Below are positions 1-8,601 of a stretch of DNA of 15,952 bases, piece by piece (the first letter of the stretch is position 1; each line of letters starts with the position of its first letter). This stretch comes from Phoronis ovalis (taxonomy: Eukaryota > Phoronida > Phoronidae), in NCBI GenBank assembly GCA_028565635.1, contig JAOXYB010025602.1, positions 1 through 15,952 on the forward strand. Direction: 5' to 3'. Made by a program: the position numbers and the translations under genes. The notes below the pieces were generated by a model. That model made no database searches. It was not told the origin of the DNA and worked only from the letters and a program-made list of their open reading frames with translations.

Positions 1-170
1 TCGTAGGTATCAACGATGGCTCGGGTTCCTCAAATTTTGGGGTCAATCGGTGAACGGTATCGAGCATTTTTAAATTCCGATTATTTTTTGCCTGTGATAA
101 CTCGGCCTTACGTGACCTACATCTCTAGATCAAGATCTGTGGTTTACCACGGGTGCCGTCTAGTATATAT
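1..170. other. G+C-richer block, possible edge of a dispersed repeat
   Basis: This stretch is visibly richer in G+C than the AT-rich DNA that follows, and the change is abrupt at the (TA)n run near 163-172. All three + strand frames contain stops, and I see no coding potential on the other strand. It contains a short hairpin, GTGGT-TT-ACCAC (139-150). A truncated mobile or satellite element cut by the window edge would fit, but I do not recognise a family, so this is a composition-based call only. Confidence 0.25.
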
Positions 171-492
171 ATAATTTAAGGCAAATTCCTCAAAGGATTT
201 ACTTGCATTTTACAACAAATATGAAATATGATTAAATTATATAGATTTCATAGAATAGAGTAAACATACATTACTATACAGTAAAAAGAAAATTAGTTTT
301 GCTCCATATAGAAATACAAATTAAAAAATAAACATTAAAATAAAAATACCTTACGAAAAAGAATAACATAATTTTATTTGACAAAAATGAAAAATAAAAT
401 AAACTGCAATAACTTGTTAATCCACATAACACAGAGCCCATACAATAAAGAAAATAAATAGTGTTCTACCTAAAGTATTAATATAATAGCAC
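171..492. other. AT-rich intergenic DNA, nothing recognised
   Basis: Low-complexity A/T-rich sequence without an open frame of note, a splice pair or a repeat array. It leads directly into the 18-nt minisatellite. Confidence 0.6.
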
Positions 493-636
493 AAAATACC
501 CCACACTCACAAACTACCCTACACTTACAAAATACCCCACACTCACAAAATACCCTACACTCACAAAATACCCCACACTCACAAAATACCCTACACTCAC
601 AAAATGCCCCACACTCACAAAATACCCTACACTCAC
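493..636. repeat. 18-nt minisatellite, 8 units, alternating 36-nt higher-order period
   Basis: There are eight contiguous units of exactly 18 nt with consensus AAAATACCCYACACTCAC. Position 10 alternates C,T,C,T,C,T,C,T through the array, so the true period is a 36-nt dimer repeated four times. Unit 2 (511-528) carries extra changes (AAACTA..., ...ACTTAC) and unit 7 (601-618) reads AAAATGCCCC. No unit is shortened or lengthened. All three + strand frames stay open because the unit lacks stop triplets; a TAG (487-489) lies just upstream in one of them. On the minus strand every unit presents GTGAGT, or GTAAGT in unit 2, which are canonical splice-donor hexamers. Confidence 0.95.
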
Positions 637-641
637 AAAAT

Positions 642-650
642 CAGGTGAGT
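642..650 (+). promoter_or_regulatory. Orphan consensus 5' splice site CAG|GTGAGT
   Basis: The nonamer CAGGTGAGT lies 5 nt after the minisatellite and matches the metazoan donor consensus at every position. No exon is evident on its left other than the repeat array itself, so it could be a chance match, a donor of an unannotated transcript, or simply a CAGGTG E-box. Confidence 0.2.
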
Positions 651-2080
651 AATAATAGAACTACAAAGATTAGTTTTAGTAAGTTTTAAATTTTTTATTC
701 CTAATTTATTAAATTTGCAAAAATCGTTTTAAAAGTCAATCGATAATCATTGTTTATTTTAATCCTTCATTTTAATTACATGTAGATATAAAAACATAAT
801 TATTTTCCGTGATAAGTGTTTAAGACCGTAGACAGATGGTGTCAAAAGACACTTGGAATCTGTTAATCATTGGATTTCTTATTGGTGTATTGTTTTGTTA
901 ATTAAGGCTTTATAGTTAGTTACAACATAGCTCTAACGTCACATGCCATTTTCTGTCATTGTTTACGAGTATCTGATTTATAATTTTAAGTTAAAATTGG
1001 CTAATATTTTTTTTTACATTTTCTCAGAAACTAATTTTACCTTCGAATTATACAATTGCGTAGTTTTGATTCATAACAATTACTTCAAAATGGTGTAAAC
1101 ATCTTAAATTAATTTTCCTTGCAATTGTTTAAAGATGTTTCTTTTTAATTTAAAATATCTAATTTAGCGGCTATAGTTGTATAATCATATGATGACTAAA
1201 AGAGTTGTCGGTATTCTACAATTTACGGCGCGCAATTTATATATTATTGCCTCGCAGCAATATGCATTGATATATGCACTTATATAAGCGCAATACGCCG
1301 ATTGTGTGGCCTGTTAAAAGCCAACGTTTTAAAATAACCCAGCTATAGATATTTTTTACTTATTCCGACTTTATCCTGTAATATTTTGCTTTGCTGTTTA
1401 CAGAGAATCGTACATTAGGAACAACTATTCATACAAGATAATAGCGTCAAGTATAATTAATTTCTTTTGTATTTCTCGCTGATTTAACTGTATTATTTTT
1501 TCGTACTGAATTAACAAGATTATAATAATAGGCTCATGAAGATACTAATTATTTTAATAAAATCAAAATAAGCCTAATGTTTCCTTTTAATTAGTTCGTC
1601 TAAGTCGCATAATTCTCTTATCATTTAGAAATTTTAAAATGTTTTTTCAGCAGATAAAACAAAATTTCTATTACTTAATTAATTTTTACATTCTCCGGGA
1701 AGTAGGTTTACATGTATCAATAATTACGTGCATAGGAATTAAGAATGTTACTCGCGATATTAGATCTTGCCAAATCACGGTATAATAAATTTATAAAAAA
1801 AAATCTATTTGATTACAACTCTATACATGTACAGTTAAGTTAGAATATTAATTCGAACTTTACACGTGTAACAATTATTGATAATTCCCCGAACAGTTGT
1901 GATGCGCATTTTGCGATTGAATACCTTATTAATTATAACCGATTAGATATCCTGGTAACACATGTATACTAAAACATACATGAGTGTACGATAATGCCTT
2001 TTAAGATGCATTTAACATTTATGGTATATTTAATTTTAAGTGAGTATTAACAGGGATTCTCTTGTGTGTTTCTATTATTT
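651..2080. other. AT-rich intergenic DNA with one structured block
   Basis: No coding exon recognised. It contains the nested inverted repeat at 1226-1300 and three of the window's five TACATGTA palindromes (777-784, 1709-1716, 1824-1831). Otherwise it is A/T-rich sequence with scattered TAAT-type homeodomain cores that are expected at this base composition. Confidence 0.6.
1226..1300. repeat. Nested inverted repeats forming a possible three-way junction
   Basis: Four sets of complementary arms nest within 75 nt. The closing stem pairs CGGC (1226-1229) with GCCG (1297-1300), GCGC (1230-1233) with GCGC (1288-1291), and TTATATA (1237-1243) with TATATAA (1281-1287), leaving small bulges. Inside it lie two side-by-side hairpins: TATTGC/GCAATA (1245-1250, 1257-1262) and TGCAT/ATGCA (1263-1267, 1274-1278). 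Eight outer pairs are G-C in an AT-rich setting. It could be a DNA cruciform, a structured transcript or chance; no known RNA family was recognised. Confidence 0.4.
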
Positions 2081-2892
2081 AATTGATGGCAGTAATTTTA
2101 CGGGGGAGCACATGCAAAAAGATTCAGATATGTCATGAAGTCAATAACTTCAAATTTAGCCTATATCAAGTTATATATTTTCAGGTTTATTATTCAGTCG
2201 TAATTGTGCATATGAAAAATGTCATGCATCAAAAGTATCGGTGGCGCTACAACGGAATAACTTTTTTTTCTGTTGCGTATTAACCACGGGGTAATATTAA
2301 TTAATGACAGTGAAGACGGCCACATGACGGCCGGTGTCACGAGACGATGTCAAACTCCAGGCAAAAAAAAAAATAGAGATGAGATTGTAACTTTTGGTCT
2401 CGTTTTTAATCAACGTATTTTGATCCTTGGATTAAAATAGTGATAGTAGCAGTGAAGCTTGGCTCTTCAGTATCTATCCTGGATTTGTCACTGATAAAGT
2501 AAGGCATGCAAAAAATTACATATCGTAAAAACTATTTAAACAGTTACAATTAATGAGGTAGAAAACCCTTTTATTCTAATATCGAAATAAAGTAAATACA
2601 GTCTTAATGTCTCCACAAAACTTTCTGAACATGAAATCTCTGCTCAGTTGACATTAGATGTGGTTGGCAAAGTATAAAAATTTAACAAACATTTAATAAA
2701 AGCACAGTATTAACAAAACTCTTTTATGTAAAAATTTATGGCATGAAGTAAACGCTATTCCATCGGGACCCAGAGACCTCTCATTAAACAAAATACTTTG
2801 TGCAATAAAATATAAATGTTCACACGTACTGTTTTAGGTACAGCTTCATAAACAATTTATAAAATGAATCTAAATATTTAAGGTAAAACGTA
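2081..2892. other. Intergenic DNA with a small G+C island
   Basis: No exon recognised. A compact G+C-rich patch near 2315-2347 holds the direct repeat ACGGCCAC/ACGGCCGG and stands out from the AT-rich flanks. A short open frame near 2083-2283 has no ATG context, domain or codon signature that I would trust. Confidence 0.5.
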
Positions 2893-3024
2893 ATGACATA
2901 CATTTTCATAGTTGAGTTAACGTGCAATGTTTTAGATGACTTAATGGATACAGCAGCTCGTGCGTTAGCTAGGAGTCAATCATGCGTTCATAATGTACTA
3001 CTGGAACAAATGCCGGAGACCTAA
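2893..3024 (+). CDS. Candidate 43-residue small ORF or exon fragment, unknown function
   Basis: An ATG at 2893 opens a 43-codon frame ending with TAA at 3022-3024. It is too short for a usual ORF threshold but its second half looks coding-like: residues 15-43 read DDLMDTAARALARSQ... and end in EQMPET, with Ala/Arg/Leu/Glu codons that are unusual in this AT-rich DNA. That half would form an amphipathic helix. The ATG context has G at -3, and an in-frame TAA lies at 2884. An acceptor-like TTTTAG ends at 2935, so it may instead be an exon starting at 2936 in the same frame. AATAAA occurs at 3058-3063, 33 nt after the stop. I recognise no homologue; chance or an old gene fragment remain possible. 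Confidence 0.2.
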   Translation: MTYIFIVELTCNVLDDLMDTAARALARSQSCVHNVLLEQMPET

Positions 3025-3192
3025 TCAAATAATTTTATATTTATGCATTGGAAAAAAAATAAAAACCTATAGATAATTCATCGCCTGATAACCAAACAAT
3101 GCAAAGTAAAATATATCCAAGTTTGACAAGTTCTTATGGAGACATATCAGGGGCAGGTTGAATATAAACAATGCTTATACAATGTGATTTAA

Positions 3193-3238
3193 GGGGGGGG
3201 GTCAATTGAACTCCATTCCCCCTCCCCAGCGCCCTCCC
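3193..3238. other. G9 tract and minus-strand G-quadruplex motif
   Basis: Nine consecutive G (3193-3201) are followed by a C-rich run at 3218-3238. Read on the minus strand this run has four G tracts of 3, 3, 4 and 5 separated by 1, 4 and 1 nt, a textbook quadruplex pattern. The spacer contains the palindrome TCAATTGA. The G9 and C5 tracts could also pair as a hairpin. Such tracts are rare in this AT-rich window and may be left over from an old dispersed repeat. Confidence 0.55.
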
Positions 3239-3443
3239 ATAAATCTACAGCTGGCAACTCATTTTATATGTACGGAACTAAATGTTTGCTGCAAAATTTG
3301 GAAGCGCACTACTCACACTGAAAGGTAATTTACTAGTAGCGGATTTAGATCTAAGAGTGTATAGAGGGGATAAGCAAATCCACCAAATCTCAATTGTATA
3401 TTTAAAACTGAATTCAAAAATAAATTTTGCAAAAAAAAAATAA

Positions 3444-4241
3444 AAATCTTCAGGCCGATAAATGTAAAAAGAAAGGTACACCCGTAATAAACCCCTTGAT
3501 ACATGGCTTACATTGTATATACACTGTAAAACTCCGGTAAAACTAATGCAAACGCAAATAAGGAAAAATCGTTTTTCAGTTCAAAATTTAGCCAAGTTCT
3601 GCTTTTCCTAATTTAATAATTTGCATAGCTGTTATTGTCCTTTCGTCATATATACCTTACTCACTAATTAATTTTGTTGTACTTAAAGCATTTCTAATAT
3701 TTTTTTTATTTTGACTAGTTTCAAGCAAATAAAACAAGATAGCTTCAATTATCATATTATTTATAAACTTGTTTTGATTGGCTTAATCAGCCGTAATTGA
3801 TTCTCTCGGTTAACATGCAAGCATAAGAGGAATCTGTCACTCTTTAAGAGCATTTGAGGCTCACAACAGAGGCCTACTATGTGATAAGTGCTGGATCCGG
3901 AGAATAACCCCAGGAGATAAACTCAGGGTATTGGAAAATGTATAAACTGCCTATCTGCCTTTCTAGCCAGTCTATCCATATGTCTACTTAGTTATCTACT
4001 ATATTTTGTATACATTTGCTTGACCCCGGAATCTGCGTGCGAATTCAATCATAGATTAATATTGTGCCCGACAATTCTAGACCTATTTGTAAAGCTATAT
4101 AAGCAAAGTAATAACTGTCTTAAAACTGCACACAAACATTAACAATTTGTATTGTGTTCTGATGTATTCAGGCACGTGTTCGAAGCACATACTAACCGCA
4201 GAGTTGAAAACCCCTTTGGTTGCCTCTGATGAGTCTTGCTA
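3444..4241. other. Upstream intergenic DNA of the NK1 gene
   Basis: No exon recognised. A G+C-richer patch at about 3838-3942 resembles neither flank and could be a repeat fragment or a conserved noncoding element. A TATATAAG sequence at 4096-4103 and an E-box CACGTG at 4173-4178 are the only promoter-like matches before the CCAAT/TATA group that starts at 4242. Confidence 0.45.
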
Positions 4242-4331
4242 ATTGGTATATCCATCCAATCAGCATATCGCTAAATGATATTATTGTTAAACACTGACTC
4301 ATTTATATAAAGATAACGATACTTTCACACT
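4242..4331 (+). promoter_or_regulatory. Candidate NK1 core promoter: CCAAT boxes, AP-1 site, TATA box
   Basis: An inverted CCAAT box (ATTGG, 4242-4246) and a direct one (CCAATCAG, 4256-4263) lie 44-62 nt upstream of TATATAAAG (4304-4312). The AP-1-type heptamer TGACTCA (4295-4301) sits directly before the TATA box. An initiator-like TCACACT (4325-4331) follows; its A is 23 nt from the first T of the TATA box, slightly closer than usual. The order and spacing are those of a classical RNA polymerase II promoter about 300 nt before the start codon. TATA-like strings are common in AT-rich DNA, so the case rests on the combination. Confidence 0.35.
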
Positions 4332-4504
4332 TGCGCTAACTTATCAAAATTGACACTAACAGTAATTTTACGATCAAATTTTTTATTTCCGTTTCAAATT
4401 CTTGTTGTAACAACGTTTTCTAACTAAGTTGCCTGGTAGTACAAGACTGGGGAGAAAATTTACTCGCTTATTTGATTATACTTCTTTGCTCTGGCTATTC
4501 ATTT

Positions 4505-4510
4505 ATGTAG
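4505..4510 (+). promoter_or_regulatory. Minimal start-stop uORF (ATGTAG) in the NK1 leader
   Basis: If transcription starts near 4330, this is the first AUG of the leader, and it is followed at once by a UAG stop. No other ATG occurs between 4331 and the NK1 start at 4608. Its context is weak (T at -3), so most ribosomes would scan past it. Start-stop elements are known to hold ribosomes and reduce downstream initiation. Confidence 0.35.
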
Positions 4511-4607
4511 TTCTGAAGCGCTGCGGTGAATATATCTTGCAACAGAATTGAAATACAACATTTACTGGTTTGATTTTTCAAGCTGCAGAAGAAAAGAAGT
4601 CGTTAAT

Positions 4608-4941
4608 ATGGAAATAAACAATCAAGAAGTGGACAAAGATAGTAGTGTTACAGATGCTGACGAAGACATGGTCACAGACAAAACTCAAAATAACAATACT
4701 GATGCAGAGCAGAAAAATATTTCAATAAGTTCAACACTTGAAAATAAAAATCAACAAAAACAGCAAACGTGTGCCCATATTTCATTTTCAGTACGTGACA
4801 TTTTAGACCCGACAAAATTTAACGGGACGCAGACTAAATATCAGAAAGAGAATATCTATAGTTCAAGAACAAGTGTGTCTAGCAGTGGCAGTTTGTCTCC
4901 AGGGGTTATCAGTACAAAAACAGATAACGAAAGTGAAGAAG
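4608..4941 (+). CDS. NK1: NK1-type homeobox protein, coding exon 1 (residues 1-111 plus 1 nt)
   Basis: This exon encodes the N-terminal half of the NK1 (slouch/NKX1) transcription factor, a nuclear DNA-binding regulator. The key motif is FSVRDILDP at residues 60-68 (4785-4811), which matches the EH1 consensus FxIxxIL used to recruit Groucho/TLE co-repressors and is typical of NK1 proteins in this position. Residues 1-57 are polar and rich in Asn, Asp, Gln and Lys; 85-102 are Ser-rich; 106-111 are acidic. The ATG at 4608 has A at -3 and G at +4, and an in-frame TGA lies upstream at 4527-4529. The exon ends in phase 1 before a consensus donor G|GTAAG (4942-4946). Without splicing the frame stops at 4962-4964. 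A possible acceptor CTGCAG at 4583-4588 leaves room for an upstream noncoding exon. Confidence 0.88.
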
Positions 4942-6084
4942 GTAAGATTCAAAATGTTAACTAAAATGGAGCATTATCACGAGTTCTAAAAACAAAGGGT
5001 CGGCATTCCTTGCAGTACTGTTCCTATGCTAAATATCTTAAAATTACTTTATTTTTAACCGATTCAGCTTACAGTTTATCTTATTTTGTCCAATTATTAT
5101 TAGTGTTACTTTTAATTTTAAGATACTACAAACATAACGATTATTTGTACAGGTACTTAGATTTTTTTTTAAAATACGCTATACTTCTGTAGGATAGTGA
5201 ACGATGCTAAAAGTTATTGAGTAAATGTTTGGTAATATATGTACGCTCGGGTGCCGTGTTTTCTAGCAGCGACAATTTTATGGCAGCTACTATATGTAAA
5301 GCTTTAAACTGAAATATGGCGTTTGCGCCACTTTTGTCATGTATCTAAATTATCAATGTAAAATAAATTAAATAAGCTATAAGTGAGAGGCACAGATACA
5401 CGTAGATTTTATGGACGTCCTATAGTTTTAAAGTTTTTTACTTTTATATTTCCTTTTTTAAGAGATGTTTTAACAACCAAGTATTTTATTTTTAAGAAAG
5501 TACTGCACAATTTTTGTAAAAAAAGTGTCTTTCTCAAATGTTTGCCTTACTCGTAAAAGCAGAAGTTTGTCATTGGAAAAATAAATAAATAACCTAAAAG
5601 CCAAAATTTAAACACGCTAGAAAAAATATTAATAAGAAACTGCCAACAATGAAATAATAGAGCTGAAAATTAACTTCGTCACGCTCAATAAAATTTACCG
5701 AAACTTTATACTCTGAGAAAAGGAAATAAATTACTTTAAAACTGTGCGCTAAATTGTTTTCTAAGTTTACAATATTTTTATAATAGTTTAATGACAAAAT
5801 CATATGTAAATCTTTTGTTTTGTTCTAAATAATTCGTCGCATTTACAAAGTGATAGAAAACAGACCCAGTGAGTTCATTCATAAAATTCGTGGGAATAAG
5901 TATGGTAAAGCAATTAGTGTATAAAGATGTAAATTTCCTAACCAACAAGTGGCTAATTAATGACTAACAAATTTTGCAATTAAAAATTAATTTTATTCGC
6001 AAAATTAATGCAAATGTTTGAAACAAAATATCTTTCGTCAGCATATATTGAAACGCGGAACAGAAAGGGAATGGGGTCGGGTGG

Positions 6085-6310
6085 GTTTGTTATCACAGTT
6101 CAAACGAAACAAAATTAGATTTTCAGGAATCACAGGAAATACATATCAAATTCAAGTTATCACAATATGACAATTGTGGGTAGGAGAATCACAGCTGTGC
6201 AGGTAGAAATACTGAATTTCACGGCTAACGAGTAACAAATATTACGTTTCGCGTGTCACACTTATGTGACAAATCCAGAGTCCAGTGAAATAATTTTCTA
6301 GAATCACAAA
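6085..6310 (+). promoter_or_regulatory. Candidate intronic enhancer: ATCACA cluster, E-box and T-box palindromes
   Basis: Five copies of ATCACA begin at 6092, 6129, 6159, 6188 and 6303; the middle ones are spaced 37, 30 and 29 nt. A perfect 10-bp palindrome CACAGCTGTG (6190-6199) contains the bHLH site CAGCTG. A second palindrome, GTCACA-CTTA-TGTGAC (6255-6270), contains the T-box-like half site TCACACTT facing an inverted partial copy. NK1 genes act in muscle founders and neurons, where bHLH and T-box factors operate, so the grouping makes biological sense, but binding is inferred from motifs alone. Confidence 0.25.
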
Positions 6311-6384
6311 GACAAGAAAATAAATTACGAAGATCCGTTCCTGGCCTTCGTCTCGAACAAGATATAGTTAGTGAGCGCAAATAA
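6302..6384 (+). CDS. Possible alternative last exon of NK1 (28 residues)
   Basis: An acceptor-like TAATTTTCTAG ends at 6301. Joining exon 1 (phase 1) to 6302 restores a Glu codon and continues 27 more residues, SQRQENKLRRSVPGL... ending VSERK, to TAA at 6382-6384. The DNA is locally richer in G+C and the peptide is basic, unlike random translation of this intron. An AATAAA lies at 6493-6498. The product would keep the EH1 motif and lose the homeodomain. Against it: the polypyrimidine tract is short and one in three frames fits by chance. Confidence 0.15.
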
Positions 6385-6911
6385 TGGTATAATACATAAC
6401 CGCCTTATTAATTTTTAACTTGGGGACAACGTGCGTTATGTTTTGTGTATATTGTTTGATTTTCAAGCGTGGCACTGTGATTTTTCAGTGTGAATAAAAT
6501 AAAAAATCTGTGTTAATTAATCCAATCAATTCAATGTGCTGCTCACTATTCCTTGTAACCACAACACGTGCCGTCTTTTATAGACAACTTTCTAGCTACA
6601 GATTCTTACATTTCAATGTGCTACAAGTCCATCGACCTAAATGCATGCATGCCAAGCGACGAAGTGATCCCGGTTGTTCATCAATTATTCTAGATCTGCT
6701 TTGGAAAACAAAGAAACCGAGAAAACAATTGAAGTGAAAGTTACGTGATTTTTGTTAAACAGATTTTTTTTTAAACGCTATATTTTGTAGCTATTCTGAT
6801 TATATGAAATCTGATTTTTATTGTCTGCTATGTTTTCATAAGGATACTAAGTAACAAATAAGATATATCATTGGTTTTCTCCCGCGCTAATTATCTACTA
6901 TTTTTTGCCGT

Positions 6912-6963
6912 TTTTATTCGCCACTACCAAAAGCGAAAAAAATAGCCAAAAATAACGGTAGTG
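6912..6963 (+). repeat. Inverted repeats with H-type pseudoknot topology
   Basis: A stem pairs 6912-6921 with 6933-6942 (nine of ten positions, one A-A mismatch). Its 11-nt loop contains CACTACC (6922-6928), which is exactly complementary to GGTAGTG at 6957-6963. The loop-to-downstream pairing gives a pseudoknot layout. The stem is partly oligo-T/oligo-A, which lowers its significance. Confidence 0.3.
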
Positions 6964-7543
6964 AAACAGAACTTGGATTTTAATTAGGCTGTGTATTTGT
7001 AGAATAATTTTATTCACATGTTGTATGAATAAAAGAAATGTGGAAAAAGTATCATATAAAGCTCTATTTAATATCCTTGAATAGACATATAATACTTTAA
7101 TTCCAAAAAAAAGAAATAAACTAATTTTATATTATATGTAAATAATAGTTTCTTTGCAGGGTGCTATTCTAGTAATCCTTTATAGCGCAATTCTCATTAA
7201 CTACTGCTACATAATGTTACCTTTGAGATTTCTAAATTCCGTTATGACACTTTTTAAAGACAATTAATATCTTGCAATGGATTTAACATATGCTTATTTT
7301 AACACATCAAACATTTTCGTTGTATTCGTGTCTGAACGAGACTTAACCTTTCATAAAAATAAATTTAAAAATAATACCACCTTTTTGTTTTCAATTATTT
7401 TCAATTACCGCAATTATTTACAAGCGAATCTTAACTTATATAGACGATTATCATAGGATTTTAACAATCTGTTCATTAAACAATCGGATTTAAGTGCTTA
7501 TTTAAATTCATTCTTCACGCGCCTGGTCTGTAGGACTTGATGA

Positions 7544-7608
7544 TACGAACTCGTACGTGAAGGTACGAGAGCCTTCGCAGCAGATTTATTTAAATCTGTT
7601 GTGTACCT
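7544..7608. repeat. Overlapping hairpins in a G+C-richer patch of intron 1
   Basis: Three mutually exclusive inverted repeats overlap: TACGA/TCGTA (7544-7548, 7551-7555), CTCGTAC/GTACGAG (7550-7556, 7563-7569), and a longer arm system with AGGTAC (7561-7566) paired to GTACCT (7603-7608) around a stem CAGATTTA-TT-TAAATCTG (7581-7598). That inner stem extends by four more pairs in RNA if G-U is allowed (7577-7580 with 7599-7602). A further CGTGG/CCACG hairpin follows at 7621-7639. I do not recognise a known RNA family or transposon end. Confidence 0.35.
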
Positions 7609-8564
7609 AGCATTAGTTTACGTGGGGTCTATAGCCACGGTAAGAGATGAATAATAACTTTGATTTCTAGCCCATAAAGCAATAACCTAGATGTGTTAGT
7701 GTGTCGATTAACTGGGTTGTACAAGGAAGAAGCACCTCACACTAAATTTAAGTAGCAACAGATTTGCTACAGAATTCTGTCCAAAATTATAACGCACATT
7801 TTAATACTGTAAATCTAGACGCAGAGTGCTGAAACGGATGAAAGAAAAGACGGTTTCGGCCCTTTTATGATATATTAATGTCACTTTGTCTTCTTTAACT
7901 TCTTATTAACAAAGAAATACAAAACAGAAAACAAATAACAATGAATTGCTGAGATTTTAGACATATTTCCTTATTTCTCGCATGAACGTACAGAAATTAA
8001 TTAATTATTAGCTATCAGTTTTATAATTCATTTATGTCTTTTAATGTCACACCTTGCGTCTTCATCTCCTGAAATATTAGCCTTTCTATTTATAGTTTAA
8101 CGTTTTGCTCAATTGGCCAGAATACTGAATGCAATAAAAACGCATTCAATAAGCATTTTGCGCTACAATCCAGAGAGAAATTCTGTTAAGACACCTTTTA
8201 ACAAAATTTTTAATAATTTTTTACTTTGCTGTGAAATCAATTAAATGAGGTCTACTTCATATATGTATGTTAGAGAAGGAAAACTAAACTTTATCTTAAT
8301 AAAATATAACTGCTGATTTGAGTTGACGATGTAGATGAGGAGAAAATGAATAGATATACCCGTGTTTTATCCATTTTAAAAATATACAAAATAGATATAA
8401 TAAAAGACTATATTTGCCCGTATAATTAATTACATGTCCTCTGTACTTTATCCTCACGTATAATGAGAAAAAGTTATATAAAAGAATACGAATTAGGCAC
8501 AAAATTATTATAATTTTTTTGTAAATAAATTCTGGTCATTTATTAGACAGATTTCGTGGTTAAT

Positions 8565-8601
8565 TAATCATTAAGAAATTAATCTTAATTTTCAAGTAAT
8601 C
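8565..8601 (+). promoter_or_regulatory. Cluster of three TAATC homeodomain sites upstream of exon 2
   Basis: TAATC occurs at 8565, 8580 and 8597, and an ATTAAG/CTTAAT inverted repeat spans 8570-8589. TAATC is the core bound by Lys50 homeodomains such as Otx, Pitx and Goosecoid. It is a weak call because short AT-rich cores are frequent here. Confidence 0.15.

Noticed and set aside
2083-2283. 66-codon + strand frame
   Set aside because: The composition is random-like with no motif. A resemblance between 2085-2102 and 13103-13120 (15 of 18 bases) is short and probably chance.
3278-3504. Overlapping open frames on both strands, including a 53-codon + strand frame from ATG 3282
   Set aside because: They sit in the low-complexity neighbourhood of the G/C tracts and end in oligo-A, and no family is recognised. 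An eroded repeat explains the region better.
150-5264. Shared decamer CGGGTGCCGT near 151-160 and 5248-5257
   Set aside because: The similarity does not extend beyond about ten bases, so it is not evidence of a repeat family.
6510-6737. Open frame of about 70 codons in intron 1 with a somewhat basic end
   Set aside because: No recognisable domain and no strong splice borders. It sits shortly after a poly(A)-type AATAAA, and frames of this length are expected by chance.
8296-8502. Minus-strand frame of 68 codons in intron 1
   Set aside because: T-rich translation giving Leu/Phe/Tyr runs; no splice or family support.
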